Source: Paraburkholderia elongata (lineage in GTDB: Bacteria > Pseudomonadota > Gammaproteobacteria > Burkholderiales > Burkholderiaceae). Taken from it: a stretch of DNA of 64,000 nucleotides. The DNA lies in the NCBI RefSeq assembly GCF_013177735.1, contig NZ_WOEZ01000044.1:1-64000 (forward strand), given 5' to 3'. The translations under genes and the position numbers were made by a program. Shown one piece after another: positions 1 to 9,105 of this stretch. Below the pieces are notes generated by a model, which did not search any database, had not been told where the DNA came from, and worked only from the letters and a program-made list of their open reading frames with translations. The stretch's first letter is position 1. The number at the start of each line of letters is the position of its first letter.

Positions 1-103
1 AGCCGACCGCGTGCTACCCATGCATTTCATTCGCCATTCGAGGTGTTCGAACGTATGCTCGCAACCGCTTCGATAACATCAGCTTCCGTTCATTAACCCG
101 CTG

Positions 104-1687
104 TTGCGCTTCACTCTTGAAACCGCCATGGGATTTTCGGTAAGAGGATACGAAAAGGGCAGTGATGTCGGAGGCACATGGTATTGGAACCGTTATCCAG
201 GGTGCCGGCTCGATACGGAGAGCTTCACCTATGCCTATTTCTTTTTGAATGACATAGTCCCGGACTGGTCGTGGAGCGAGCGATTTGCCGGGCAGGAAGA
301 GCTGCTGCGATACGTTCGCGCTGCCGCCGACAAGATGGACGTCCGCAAGAACATCCAGTTCAGCACTGGCGTTGTCGGCGCGACTTACGACGATGCTCGC
401 AATGTATGGACGGTGCAACTGGATGACGGGAGTGCTGCGACCTGCACATACCTCGTAACCGCCGTCGGCTTGCTATCGGCGACGAGATTGCCTGAATTCG
501 AAGGAATGGGCGCTTTCAATGGGGTCTCGTTCCATACCTCTCGTTGGCCTGCCGATCCCGATGGCGGGGTAGGAGGAGCGCGTTTCAGCTACGAAGGAAA
601 GCGCGTTGGTGTGATCGGGACGGGCGCTACCGGTGTGCAGTTGATCCCCGAGATTGCCAAAACGGCACAAGAATTGTTCGTCTTCCAGAGATCGCCCAAC
701 TGGTGTACCCCTTTGCGAAACTCACCGCTCTCGAAGGAAGAGATGGAGGAGATTCGTGGGACGCGGAAGGCGTTGCTGGCGCACGTAAAGACCACGCCGT
801 TCGGTTTCATCTACTCGCCTGTCGACCGTGATGGCGTGCAGGATGCACCCGAAGACCGTGAAGCTTTCCTCGAAAAGCTCTATTCGACTCCCGGGTATGG
901 TATTTGGCTTGGCAACTATCGCGACATCATCACCTGCCGCGAGACAAATGATTTCGTTTCCAAATTCGTGGCGAGGAAGATACGGCAGCGTGTGAAAGAC
1001 CCCACGGTTGCCGAGAAGCTTATTCCGAAGCATCCATTTGGAAGTAAGCGCATTCCGATGGAGACCAACTACTACGAGGCATACAACAGAAAAAACGTAC
1101 ATTTGGTAGACGTCAAGGAAGACGCGATTGAGAGGGTTACGCCAACCGGACTGAAGACCGGGTCCGCCCACTACGATCTCGACATGATTATTTATGCGAC
1201 CGGCTTCGTAGGAGTTACCGGCGCAATCGAGCGCATTGATTTCAAGGGGAAACAGGGCGTCAGACTGGCCGATGTTTGGGATGTCGGCCCAGTCACCTAT
1301 TTGGGACTGCAAGTCTCTGGATTCCCGAATCTGTTTACCCTCGCTGGGCCACATAACGGAGCCACCTTCTGCAACGTTGGCGTTTGCGGAAATCTGCAAG
1401 TCGAGTGGCTTTGCGAGATGCTGGATTACCTGCGCAAACGCAAACTGAACTTCGTGGAGGCCAATGAGGATGCGCAGGAAAAGTGGACTGCGGAGATTTA
1501 CGCCGACTTCGAAAAGACGCTGCTCACGGCAAGCGATGATGCCTGGTGGGTCAAAGTCAAGCGTCATCCGGATGGCAGGGTAACGCGCCGAGCGCTGACC
1601 TATATCGGTGGCGGACCGACTTACCGGAAGATCTGCGACGAGATAGCGCAGAGCGGATATCCCGGCTTTAAACTTGCCCGGATGTGA
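104..1687 (+). CDS. Baeyer-Villiger monooxygenase, N-terminally truncated
   Basis: Flavin-dependent ketone monooxygenases of this family insert oxygen next to a carbonyl to give an ester or lactone. The protein keeps the GSDVGGTWYWNRYPG block (residues 19-33), the BVMO fingerprint FNGVSFHTSRWP (138-149) and the second Rossmann motif GTGATG (172-177). The first FAD-binding GxGxxG strand, which should lie about 25 residues before GSDVGG, is absent. The reading frame is closed by a TAA at 74-76, so the loss is not caused by the window edge. The start is uncertain (TTG 104 or ATG 128). The gene converges on the CoA-transferase gene and overlaps its end by 20 bp. Without the first nucleotide-binding motif it is probably non-functional; a sequencing or assembly break at the 5' end is an alternative. 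Confidence 0.8.
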   Translation: MRFTLETAMGFSVRGYEKGSDVGGTWYWNRYPGCRLDTESFTYAYFFLNDIVPDWSWSERFAGQEELLRYVRAAADKMDVRKNIQFSTGVVGATYDDARNVWTVQLDDGSAATCTYLVTAVGLLSATRLPEFEGMGAFNGVSFHTSRWPADPDGGVGGARFSYEGKRVGVIGTGATGVQLIPEIAKTAQELFVFQRSPNWCTPLRNSPLSKEEMEEIRGTRKALLAHVKTTPFGFIYSPVDRDGVQDAPEDREAFLEKLYSTPGYGIWLGNYRDIITCRETNDFVSKFVARKIRQRVKDPTVAEKLIPKHPFGSKRIPMETNYYEAYNRKNVHLVDVKEDAIERVTPTGLKTGSAHYDLDMIIYATGFVGVTGAIERIDFKGKQGVRLADVWDVGPVTYLGLQVSGFPNLFTLAGPHNGATFCNVGVCGNLQVEWLCEMLDYLRKRKLNFVEANEDAQEKWTAEIYADFEKTLLTASDDAWWVKVKRHPDGRVTRRALTYIGGGPTYRKICDEIAQSGYPGFKLARM

Positions 1688-2939
1688 TCAGGCGTGCCGC
1701 GATTCCAGCCCACGCCTGCGCAAGTTCATTGCGAAAACGCGGGGCCGAAATCGAGATCAGGGCCTCGGCACGAGCGTGCACGGACAGCCCTTTGAGTGAG
1801 GCTATACCGTATTCAGTGATGACCCGATCGGCGCCATGTCGGGGAATCGCGCAGAGGCTCTCGTTACCCAAATGAGCGACGATCCGGCTGGCCTTGCCAT
1901 CTGCTGTCGTAGCGGGCAGCGCAATGATGGAGCGACCCCGAGGCGCCAGAATGCCGGCGGAGGCAAACGCGGGCAATCCACCAACGCCGGCAATGAGCCG
2001 CCCGCCAGCCATATCAGCGTTGATCTGGCCAAACAGGTCGACCTCTACAGCCGAGTTGATCGCACAGAAATTCTCGATGTCCATCATCCGGCGAACATCG
2101 TGCGTTTCGCTGACCGGCCGGAAATAGAAAGCCTCGTCCCTGCCAACGCGATCGTAGAACGACGAACTTCCAAGTGCTACACCGATCTCGATGCTGTCGC
2201 GACCCGAAATGGTGCCGCTATCAAGCAGTTGCACGATAGGTTCCGACGCCATGCCTGACCAGACGCGTAGTCTCCGATGGTTGCGAAGCGCGGCTAGCAC
2301 AGCAGCTTGCAGTTTGCCTATGCCAAACTCAAGAACGTCGCCGTCACGGATCTGCGACGCCACCAGGCGCGCATGCTGCATCATCGTGTCATCGACAATC
2401 CCTGAATCGAAAGTCACCAGTTCCGATTGCTCCTCGAACGCGCCGTCGCATTCGGCGAATGGGACGGAAAAGCTGGAGCGGGTGCGGGGCAGGGCGGGGT
2501 TGATATGCAATATGCGCCGCCGTGCACTTGCCCAGACGGCGGGATGAAAATCGCAGCAGATTCCGGTGCTGCACATTCCCCGCTCGTCGGGCGGCGAGAC
2601 TTGCAATACAGCCAGATCAATATCGGTTGCCTGAAGGTCACGGAACGCGCCCGGGTAGTCTAGCGGCACGATCTCTACACGGCCTTGCGCTATTCCGTCC
2701 CTTGACAGTGGACTCATGAAGTAAGCTCGCTGCCGGGCTCGCGGATGAATCCCGAGATAGTCGCTGCGGTTGACGCTCGGGAAATGAACGCCGACGAAGC
2801 GAACGTCTTCGGCCCGCTCGGGAGAGGCCTGCAATGCGCGCAGAAAGCTCAGGCTCTCACCCGTCATGCCGGGTACGTACACGGTGGTATTCGGTCTCAG
2901 AGTCCCGACCACTTGGAGAGCGGTGCAAAGCCGACCCAT
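1668..2939 (-). CDS. Acetyl-CoA hydrolase/transferase family CoA-transferase
   Basis: This 423-residue protein resembles the family I acetyl-CoA hydrolase / 4-hydroxybutyrate CoA-transferase group, which moves CoA between carboxylic acids through a glutamyl-CoA intermediate. The region INSAVEVDLFGQINAD followed by a glycine-rich GGRLIAGVGGLPAF stretch matches the family's second half, and EVDL is the likely site of the catalytic glutamate (inferred from the family). It is the last gene of a leftward seven-gene operon, 39 bp behind the BVMO. Its likely role is activating or deactivating a pathway acid. The exact acceptor cannot be told. Confidence 0.82.
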   Translation of the reverse strand: MGRLCTALQVVGTLRPNTTVYVPGMTGESLSFLRALQASPERAEDVRFVGVHFPSVNRSDYLGIHPRARQRAYFMSPLSRDGIAQGRVEIVPLDYPGAFRDLQATDIDLAVLQVSPPDERGMCSTGICCDFHPAVWASARRRILHINPALPRTRSSFSVPFAECDGAFEEQSELVTFDSGIVDDTMMQHARLVASQIRDGDVLEFGIGKLQAAVLAALRNHRRLRVWSGMASEPIVQLLDSGTISGRDSIEIGVALGSSSFYDRVGRDEAFYFRPVSETHDVRRMMDIENFCAINSAVEVDLFGQINADMAGGRLIAGVGGLPAFASAGILAPRGRSIIALPATTADGKASRIVAHLGNESLCAIPRHGADRVITEYGIASLKGLSVHARAEALISISAPRFRNELAQAWAGIAARLITSGQV

Positions 2940-2978
2940 CGTAAGCGTGTCCTTTTAAAAGCTACCGATGTGCCGCGC

Positions 2979-4943
2979 TTACGTCTGCTGGCACAAATCT
3001 GCCAGCGCGAATGCGTAATCCACAGGATTCATCTCCTTTGTCATGTGCCAATACTCGCACATGGTCCAAGGGGAGTTCTGCGTGATACGTCCCGATCGAT
3101 TCTTGTACCAGTTGCTGATTCCGGGAAGCGCCCATACGGTGCGAGATGTGGCCTCATCGACGCGTTGGTTGTATTCGTCGTGGACGTCGCGGCGAACGTC
3201 CATGGCCGACAAGCCGTTCTCGATCAGGTACTGGATCGATCGCATCACGTATCGAACCTGGCACTCTGAGTTGAAGATGGCACTCCCGCCGTGAGCCAGA
3301 TTGGTGTTTGGACCGTAGAGGACGAACAAATTCGGAAAACCCGGCACGGTCATTCCCAGATAGGCGCGCGGATCGTCGTCGCCCCAGCGGTCTCGCAGAT
3401 GTTCTCCGCCCAGTCCCACGATGTCGATTCCGGCAAGCATGCGTTGAGCCTGGAACCCGGTCGCGTAGACAATCACATCGGCCGAGTGCCGAACGCCGTC
3501 GGATGTAACGACTCCATCGGCTTCAATTTCCTTGATGGGCGTGTCGATGAGGTCGACATTTTCCCGCCTCAGCATCTTGTACCAGTGATTGTCCATCAAC
3601 AGGCGCTTTCCGAAGATCGGGTATTTTGGCATTACCTTTTTGAGCAACTCCGGATCGTCCCCTACCTCCTTCTCGATGTGACGCATAGCGAATGCGCGGA
3701 ACTCATGATTCTTGGCATTCGTCGACACAGTCGGATTTGGCCACTCCGGATCAACCTGAAGATGCTGATGCAGGTTGTCGCCAAACCCCCACATCAGCAG
3801 GAAGCGATACCAGCGGCTATAGAAAGGGAGTTTTTCGAGCAACCACTGGACGTTCGGTGTCACCGTGCGGTGGTAGTTCCGGTTCGGAATCATCCATTGC
3901 GGGGAGCGCTGAAAGATCGAAAGGCGCTCGACCTGAGACGCGATTGCCGGCCCGACCTGCATGGCGCTCGCCCCGGTACCGATGATGGCCACGCGCTTGC
4001 CCGCAACGGAAAGACCCTCCGGCCACCGCGCGGTATGAAACGAAGGTCCCGCGAATGACTCCGCACCGGGGATCTTCGGAATGCTGGGGAGATTCAACTG
4101 CCCGACTGCCGAGATGATGGCGCTGAACGTTTCAGTGCCGAACTGATTTCCTTTCTGCGAGCGGACTTGCCAGACGTGGCTCGGCTCATCATAGTGGGCG
4201 GAAATCACGCGAGTCGCGAAGCGAATGTCCGACGCGATGCCATATTTGTCGACGCAGCGACGTACGTAGGCCCACAATTCGTCGCGTTTCGAGTAGTACT
4301 CGGACCATCCCGCGTGCAGATCGAACGAGTAGGAGTAGAAGTGGTTGGGTGTGTCACAGCCGCAGCCGGGATAGCGGTTTTCCAACCAGGTGCCACCAAC
4401 GTCCTCGTTCTTCTCGAACAGCGCGAACGGGATGCCGGCCTGATGCAGCCGGATCGCGGCCAGCACACCTGATACTCCAGCTCCGATGATGGCGACGCGA
4501 AATCGCTGTCGTTGATCGTCAGAGGCTCGAGTCGACCATTGAATCGCGGCCGGATCGCGACCATCGAAGCGCAAGTCCTCACGCATCATCTGCGTGTAGA
4601 TGGCTGGCACGGACTGTCCAACCGCGACGCTCATCATGCGTAGAAGCAAGGCATCGTCTGGTTCGTGCATTGCCCCTTCGGAGATGTGCGGGCGCCGATC
4701 GAACAGGCGAATCAGCTTGTCGACGATTTCCTGCCGCAACGGCTGCGGAATCTTCTGTTGCGCGTCGAAGGGTCCATGGATGTACGGCGCACACCGCTCC
4801 ATCAGGTCAATGTCGCCGGTGAACTGCACCAGAACCATGAGGAGCGGAACGATGTCGGCTTCGTCCAGTGCTTTCCGAAGGTCTCTCGTTTCAACAGGCA
4901 GCCCAGTTTCCAAGGCAATCTCCGGTAGAAATGGTTTCGCCAT
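2979..4943 (-). CDS. Baeyer-Villiger monooxygenase, long form (hydroxyacetophenone-monooxygenase-like)
   Basis: This 654-residue flavoprotein monooxygenase should use FAD and NADPH to oxidise a ketone to an ester or lactone. It shows GAGVSG (154-159), EDVGGTWLENRYPG (180-193), the fingerprint FAGPSFHTARWP (297-308) and the NADPH-side motif GTGASA (322-327). A roughly 145-residue N-terminal extension precedes the first Rossmann fold, as in 4-hydroxyacetophenone monooxygenase; ordinary BVMOs are about 540 residues. It starts 12 bp after the thiolase gene in the same operon, so the pathway probably has a ketone intermediate released by that thiolase or aldolase. It is the intact counterpart of the truncated BVMO at 104-1687. 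Confidence 0.9.
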   Translation of the reverse strand: MAKPFLPEIALETGLPVETRDLRKALDEADIVPLLMVLVQFTGDIDLMERCAPYIHGPFDAQQKIPQPLRQEIVDKLIRLFDRRPHISEGAMHEPDDALLLRMMSVAVGQSVPAIYTQMMREDLRFDGRDPAAIQWSTRASDDQRQRFRVAIIGAGVSGVLAAIRLHQAGIPFALFEKNEDVGGTWLENRYPGCGCDTPNHFYSYSFDLHAGWSEYYSKRDELWAYVRRCVDKYGIASDIRFATRVISAHYDEPSHVWQVRSQKGNQFGTETFSAIISAVGQLNLPSIPKIPGAESFAGPSFHTARWPEGLSVAGKRVAIIGTGASAMQVGPAIASQVERLSIFQRSPQWMIPNRNYHRTVTPNVQWLLEKLPFYSRWYRFLLMWGFGDNLHQHLQVDPEWPNPTVSTNAKNHEFRAFAMRHIEKEVGDDPELLKKVMPKYPIFGKRLLMDNHWYKMLRRENVDLIDTPIKEIEADGVVTSDGVRHSADVIVYATGFQAQRMLAGIDIVGLGGEHLRDRWGDDDPRAYLGMTVPGFPNLFVLYGPNTNLAHGGSAIFNSECQVRYVMRSIQYLIENGLSAMDVRRDVHDEYNQRVDEATSRTVWALPGISNWYKNRSGRITQNSPWTMCEYWHMTKEMNPVDYAFALADLCQQT

Positions 4944-4955
4944 GCCAGGACGCGC

Positions 4956-6104
4956 TCAAGGATAGGCGCGTTCGAGGATATGCACCGAGGCCGCGCTTCC
5001 AATACCGACGACATGCGTGAGGCCAATACGGGCCCCTTGCACTTGTCGGCTGCCGGCCTCTCCGCGGAGGTGACTGACTACCTCACAGATGTTCGCAATG
5101 CCTGTGGCGCCGAGAGGGTGGCCCTTCGAAAGAAGCCCACCGGAGACATTGACCGGAATTCTGCCGCCGTTATAGGTAGCCTTGGTCTCGATGAGCGTCG
5201 CACCTTCTCCTTCTTTTGCGAGTCCCAGATTTTCGTAGTGGACAATCTCGGCGGTCGCGAAGCAGTCGTGCAGTTCCACCATATCGATGTCTTCCGGTCC
5301 CAGCGCAGCCTCTTCATAGGCGTGGCGCGCGGCGAGCCTCGTGCAGGCATTGAAGTCGTGCATGACCAGATCGCGTTCCGAATAAGGATCGCTCGTCAAG
5401 GTAGAGGCACGGATCGTGATGGCTCGCGAGCGCAGGCCCAGTTCCCGCGCCTTCTTCGCCGAAGCGAGTACCACGGCTGCGGCGCCATCGACGTTGACGG
5501 AGCACATCAGCTTCGTGTTTGGATACGAAATCATTTCGGCACCCATGACTTCTTCGAGCGCGGCGGGCTTCTGATACATAGCCTTGGGATTGAACTGCGA
5601 GTGGAAGTGGTTCTTCACCGACACCTTCGCAAACTGCTCGAAGGTGGTGCCGTACTTTCTCGCGTGCTCCATGCCCACCTTTGCAAATACGGCCGGCATG
5701 GTGCCGGATCCCAACAATCCCTCCACGGGGATTCCGTTCGGCGCGGCTGTGCCTCCCAGCAGTCCTCGCCCCATTTGCTCGACGCCTACGCAAAGCACCA
5801 GGTCATAGAGCCCAGCCTTGATTGCGATCCAACCTTCACGCAGCGCGGTGGCCCCGGTTGCGCAGGCATTCGCGCAGTTGACAACCGGAATTCCGGTCTG
5901 GCCGATCAGGTGCAAAATGCGTTGCCCTGACATCGCCTTGGCTTCGAGCTGATTGCCGCAGTACAAGGCCTGAATGTCCTTGATGGACAGCCCCGCGTCT
6001 TTGAGTGCGAGTAGCGCGCCCTGAGCACCTATGCTTGGAACATTCTGCTCCGGGTAGCGGCCGAAGCGGGTCATGTCAGAACCAACGATGCAGACGTCCG
6101 TCAT
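4956..6104 (-). CDS. SCP-x/lipid-transfer-type thiolase (possible retro-aldolase)
   Basis: This 382-residue thiolase-superfamily protein belongs to the SCP-x branch. It has NACATGA with the candidate nucleophile Cys81, HDCFATAEIVHYENLG, and a C-terminal GGLLSKGHPLGATG histidine motif. It lies 5 bp downstream of a DUF35 protein gene. Known thiolase-like/DUF35 pairs, such as Ltp2 with ChsH2 in steroid side-chain degradation, cleave beta-hydroxyacyl-CoA by a retro-aldol reaction and release a ketone. That would feed the BVMO encoded immediately downstream. The aldolase role is inferred from context; an ordinary thiolytic function remains possible because the Cys is present. Confidence 0.88.
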   Translation of the reverse strand: MTDVCIVGSDMTRFGRYPEQNVPSIGAQGALLALKDAGLSIKDIQALYCGNQLEAKAMSGQRILHLIGQTGIPVVNCANACATGATALREGWIAIKAGLYDLVLCVGVEQMGRGLLGGTAAPNGIPVEGLLGSGTMPAVFAKVGMEHARKYGTTFEQFAKVSVKNHFHSQFNPKAMYQKPAALEEVMGAEMISYPNTKLMCSVNVDGAAAVVLASAKKARELGLRSRAITIRASTLTSDPYSERDLVMHDFNACTRLAARHAYEEAALGPEDIDMVELHDCFATAEIVHYENLGLAKEGEGATLIETKATYNGGRIPVNVSGGLLSKGHPLGATGIANICEVVSHLRGEAGSRQVQGARIGLTHVVGIGSAASVHILERAYP

Positions 6105-6109
6105 GAGCT

Positions 6110-6559
6110 TTAACTCCCAGTTGATTGAGCGGGAACGAAGAAGTAACTGACATACAGGTTGCCCTCGGCGTCGGTCTCATCCACAGGTCGATACACCAGC
6201 TTCACCGGCATATCGAACTTGACCATGCCCGGATCGGGCTCGATGTCCACCAGATTGCCCTTTACGGTCCCGCCGCCGTCGAGATCGACAACAGCGGATA
6301 TGAACGGAACCCGTATGCCAGGAAAGTTGCGATATACGATGGTCCAGTTGTACAGCCGCCCGGTGTCGGACAGTTGAAACGGAGTCAGGTCGTCGCAGAA
6401 GCATTGGCTGCACCTGTCGCGCGCGCCGATAAAAACGGCATTGCAGGAGGAACAGCGCAAGCCCTCGAGGTAGGGGGCATCTGTTTCACCGAGCTTCAGG
6501 TACGGCACAATCGGTTTGGTTTGCTTTGTGGCGTCCGGAGGGGCAGGCGTCTTGAGCAT
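6110..6559 (-). CDS. DUF35 zinc-ribbon/OB-fold protein, thiolase partner
   Basis: This is an OB-fold acyl-CoA-associated protein with an N-terminal rubredoxin-like zinc ribbon: CSSC (Cys36, Cys39) and CSQC (Cys50, Cys53), numbered from ATG 6559. The C-terminal half, with VPFISAVVDLDGGGTVKGNLVDI, is the typical OB domain. I chose ATG 6559 (149 residues) over an in-frame GTG at 6637, which would overlap the upstream marR gene. Proteins of this family form complexes with SCP-x thiolases and are needed for their activity. The 5-bp gap to the thiolase gene supports such a complex here. Confidence 0.85.
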   Translation of the reverse strand: MLKTPAPPDATKQTKPIVPYLKLGETDAPYLEGLRCSSCNAVFIGARDRCSQCFCDDLTPFQLSDTGRLYNWTIVYRNFPGIRVPFISAVVDLDGGGTVKGNLVDIEPDPGMVKFDMPVKLVYRPVDETDAEGNLYVSYFFVPAQSTGS

Positions 6560-6626
6560 GGCGAACTCACTTGTCGAGGTCGGAGGGTGGGACGAAGCGA
6601 TACGAGGGCGATTCAAAATCGGCGTA

Positions 6627-7067
6627 TCAGGTTTCACGTATTGCGGAAAGCGACGTATAAAGGTGGGTCAGGTCTGAGAGCACGCGCGCGCGGTCGTCTT
6701 CCGATATGAAAGATTTCAGGCAGTTGAGCAGCAGCCGTTCGAAATCCGCCAGCGCCTCGCGGCCTGTTTCGGTCAGCAATAATCTCGTCACCCGTCGATC
6801 ATGGGCTTCGATCTCCGCGCTGATCCATTCATTCTCGCGAAGCGAGGCAATGTGACCGGAAATCGTGGCCTTGCTCACCAGGCTGGTGGCTGCGACCTCT
6901 CCGGCGCTGCGGGGACCATCTTTCAGATACAGCATCAAGCGATACTGCGTGATGCTGACCGGAGTGTCTCGCGCAATCTTGTCGAATTCGCGCACGATTG
7001 CCGTGATTGCGCGAACCGGCGCAAACTGCGCGTCTGATAAAGACGGCTTTGGGGTACTTTTACTCAT
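6627..7067 (-). CDS. MarR-family transcriptional regulator
   Basis: This 146-residue winged-helix regulator carries the MarR core: SITQYRLMLYLKDG, then the recognition helix region SLVSKATISGHIASLRENEWI, and the wing with DRRVTRLLLTETGREAL. MarR proteins usually repress and are released by a small-molecule or acyl-CoA ligand. The gene sits inside the leftward operon between the MaoC hydratase (34 bp upstream) and the DUF35 gene. It is therefore probably autoregulated and likely controls the SDR/ACAD divergent promoter near 8918-9105. Confidence 0.9.
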   Translation of the reverse strand: MSKSTPKPSLSDAQFAPVRAITAIVREFDKIARDTPVSITQYRLMLYLKDGPRSAGEVAATSLVSKATISGHIASLRENEWISAEIEAHDRRVTRLLLTETGREALADFERLLLNCLKSFISEDDRARVLSDLTHLYTSLSAIRET

Positions 7068-7101
7068 CGGGTATCCGTAAGAGCTTAAAAGGAAGCCGTC
7101 G

Positions 7102-7965
7102 TCACGCGAACGCGCGAAATGTGCAAACGCCGTTGTTCAGCGCGATCACGTTCCGTGCCGGCGCGCGGCAGCGGAACATGACACTCGTGCCTTCATTCCA
7201 GATATCGATGTCGAGCTGCTCGCCAGGGTAGACGGGCGACGTGAAGCGCACGTCGAACTGCTCGATGCGAGCGTGATCGTAGCCGCAAATCGACGCGATG
7301 ATCGTCTTGCAGGCGACGCCGTAAGTACACAGGCCATGGAGAATCGGCTGACTGAATCCGCCACGCAAGGCCATCGCGGGATTGGAGTGCAACGGGTTCC
7401 GGTCACCGTTGAGACGATAGAGCAGTGCCTGACCGGGCAGCGTCTGGAACGAAACCACCTGGTCGGGTGCGCGAGCCGGAGGGGAAGGGAGCACATCCGG
7501 TGCATCCCCTACGCTGCCGATCCCGCCATCGCCGCGGGCCATTATCGTGGCGCCGGCCGTATAGAGCGGCTGACCGTCATCGGCGTTTCGTACGCGGGTC
7601 TCGACGAAGATCAGCGCTCCCTTCTCCGGTCCTTTATCGACGACCGCCGTAACCCCATAATCGGCCACGATAGTGGCCGCCGCAGGCAGGGGCCGAAATA
7701 CCTTAAGCCTCTGTTCCGCGTGCAGGACCTTCGAGTAATCGATGCCACTTTCGCGTAGCGCCGAAAACTGCGTCAGTACTGTCGCCATGGTCGGAACGGT
7801 GCGTATGGCGTCTTCGTTTTCGCAAACGTACGGCAGTTCGCCGGGGTTCAGCGGGTCTCGCCCAAACCCTACCGATAAGGCGTACAGGAAGCTTTCGCGG
7901 TCGGAGTACGAGAAGCGCGCCGCTTCTGCGCGAATCGCCTGCAACTGTTCAATGGTCACGGCCAT
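7102..7965 (-). CDS. MaoC-family (double hot-dog) enoyl-CoA hydratase 2
   Basis: The 287-residue length fits a two-hot-dog hydratase 2 that adds water to trans-2-enoyl-CoA to give an (R)-3-hydroxyacyl-CoA. The catalytic motif YRLNGDRNPLH (183-193, Asp188 and His193) followed by GGFSQPILHGLCTYG is clear in the C-terminal half. The N-terminal half is a degenerate hot-dog that would bind the acyl tail. The gene follows the SDR gene by 52 bp, and the SDR is of the (R)-3-hydroxyacyl-CoA dehydrogenase type. Together they resemble the two activities of peroxisomal MFE-2, suited to bulky or branched acyl-CoAs. Confidence 0.9.
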   Translation of the reverse strand: MAVTIEQLQAIRAEAARFSYSDRESFLYALSVGFGRDPLNPGELPYVCENEDAIRTVPTMATVLTQFSALRESGIDYSKVLHAEQRLKVFRPLPAAATIVADYGVTAVVDKGPEKGALIFVETRVRNADDGQPLYTAGATIMARGDGGIGSVGDAPDVLPSPPARAPDQVVSFQTLPGQALLYRLNGDRNPLHSNPAMALRGGFSQPILHGLCTYGVACKTIIASICGYDHARIEQFDVRFTSPVYPGEQLDIDIWNEGTSVMFRCRAPARNVIALNNGVCTFRAFA

Positions 7966-8017
7966 GGAGGTCTCGACGGTCAGTTATCGATGGTCGGCAT
8001 GCTGCCCTACGGGGGAC

Positions 8018-8917
8018 TCAGTCCAGATCGGCGCCGTTGATGCCGGCATTCTTTCTGGCGCGCTCAATCAGGTCGATCAACACGGGCCCGATGGCAGCGG
8101 GATCTTCCATCTGGTCGACCGTCGGGCCGCGGTGCCACCCCTCGGCGACTGCCATGATTCCATTGCCGGATTCGATGACGCGTCCGCTGACGCCGGAGGA
8201 TTCAGCGCTCGCGAGCCACGTCACGACAGGCGCAATCCAGCGTGGGTCGCGGCGCCGCTTCTCTTCCTCTGTGTATTCGCGAAGGTTTTCGGTGAGGCGC
8301 GTATTGGCGACGGGTGCGATCGCATTGACGGTGACGCCGTAACGGCGAAGTTCGCGCGATGCGATGATCGTGAACGTGGCGATCCCGGCCTTGGCGGAGC
8401 CATAGTTCGCCTGGCCAATGTTGCCGTAGATGCCTGACACGGAACTGGTGTTGATGACACGAGCGTCGAGCGGAGCGCCTAGCCGCTTGCTCTCCTCGCG
8501 CCAATAGGCAGCAGCGTGACGGGTTGGTGCAAACGTCCCTTTCAGATGGACCTTCATCACTGCATCCCACTCAGCCTCTTCCATATTCGTGATCATACGG
8601 TCACGCAGAATGCCGGCGTTGTTGACGAGAACATCCAATCTGCCGAAGCTTTCGACAGCTTTGCCAATGAGGGCTTTTGCGCCGTTCCAGTCGCTGACGT
8701 CGTTGCCGTCCACCACTGCTTCGCCGCCCGCCGCTCGAATCCCGTTCACAACCTGTTGGGCGGGAGTCGCGTCCGCCCCGACGCCGTCGAGAGCGCCGCC
8801 GAGATCATTCACGACGACCTTTGCACCGTGGGCGGCGAGCATCAACGCGTATTCGCGGCCGATACCACGGCCTGCTCCTGTGACGATAACGACACGACCT
8901 TCGCAAAGTTTCGACAT
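8018..8917 (-). CDS. SDR-family (3R)-hydroxyacyl-CoA dehydrogenase-like oxidoreductase
   Basis: This NAD(P)-dependent short-chain dehydrogenase has TGAGRGIG (13-20), NNAG (99-102), the SSVSG serine region near 158-162 and YGSAK (Tyr172, Lys176). The insert GGALDGVGADATP is typical of the MFE-2/HSD17B4 dehydrogenase branch. I start at ATG 8917 (299 residues), which has an AGAGGA ribosome-binding site about 8 bp upstream; the longer open frame to 9049 runs into the promoter. It is the first gene of the leftward operon and is divergent from the ACAD gene at 9106. It probably oxidises the hydroxyacyl-CoA made by the adjacent MaoC hydratase. Confidence 0.9.
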   Translation of the reverse strand: MSKLCEGRVVIVTGAGRGIGREYALMLAAHGAKVVVNDLGGALDGVGADATPAQQVVNGIRAAGGEAVVDGNDVSDWNGAKALIGKAVESFGRLDVLVNNAGILRDRMITNMEEAEWDAVMKVHLKGTFAPTRHAAAYWREESKRLGAPLDARVINTSSVSGIYGNIGQANYGSAKAGIATFTIIASRELRRYGVTVNAIAPVANTRLTENLREYTEEEKRRRDPRWIAPVVTWLASAESSGVSGRVIESGNGIMAVAEGWHRGPTVDQMEDPAAIGPVLIDLIERARKNAGINGADLD

Positions 8918-8959
8918 GACGCTAGTCCTCTTTCTGTTGTCCGGTTTCGAGTCTTCATG

Positions 8960-9030
8960 GTCACACGTGATAGTTCGGTTGTCAATACTATTCGGTGCCA
9001 TACAATTTGGCTTGCCGAACCAAAATAATT
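8960..9030. promoter_or_regulatory. Divergent promoter/operator region between SDR and ACAD operons
   Basis: The region 8918-9105 separates divergent operons. It is AT-richer than its surroundings and holds TTCGGT direct repeats at 8974-8979 and 8991-8996 (17-bp spacing). An inverted pair, TTTGG (9006-9010) and CCAAA (9020-9024), encloses a CCGAAC half-site in the opposite orientation. The encoded MarR protein is the obvious candidate ligand. No promoter hexamers can be assigned with certainty. Confidence 0.35.
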
Positions 9031-9105
9031 GGGATAGTCTTGGCTGCATACGAACCCCACGTCACTCGACGGGGGCCAAACCGAAAGTTGGCTGCGGGAG
9101 ACAAG

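Noticed and set aside
722..1567. Long minus-strand frame opposite the truncated BVMO
   Set aside because: It lies wholly opposite a gene with clear BVMO motifs and encodes no recognisable domain.
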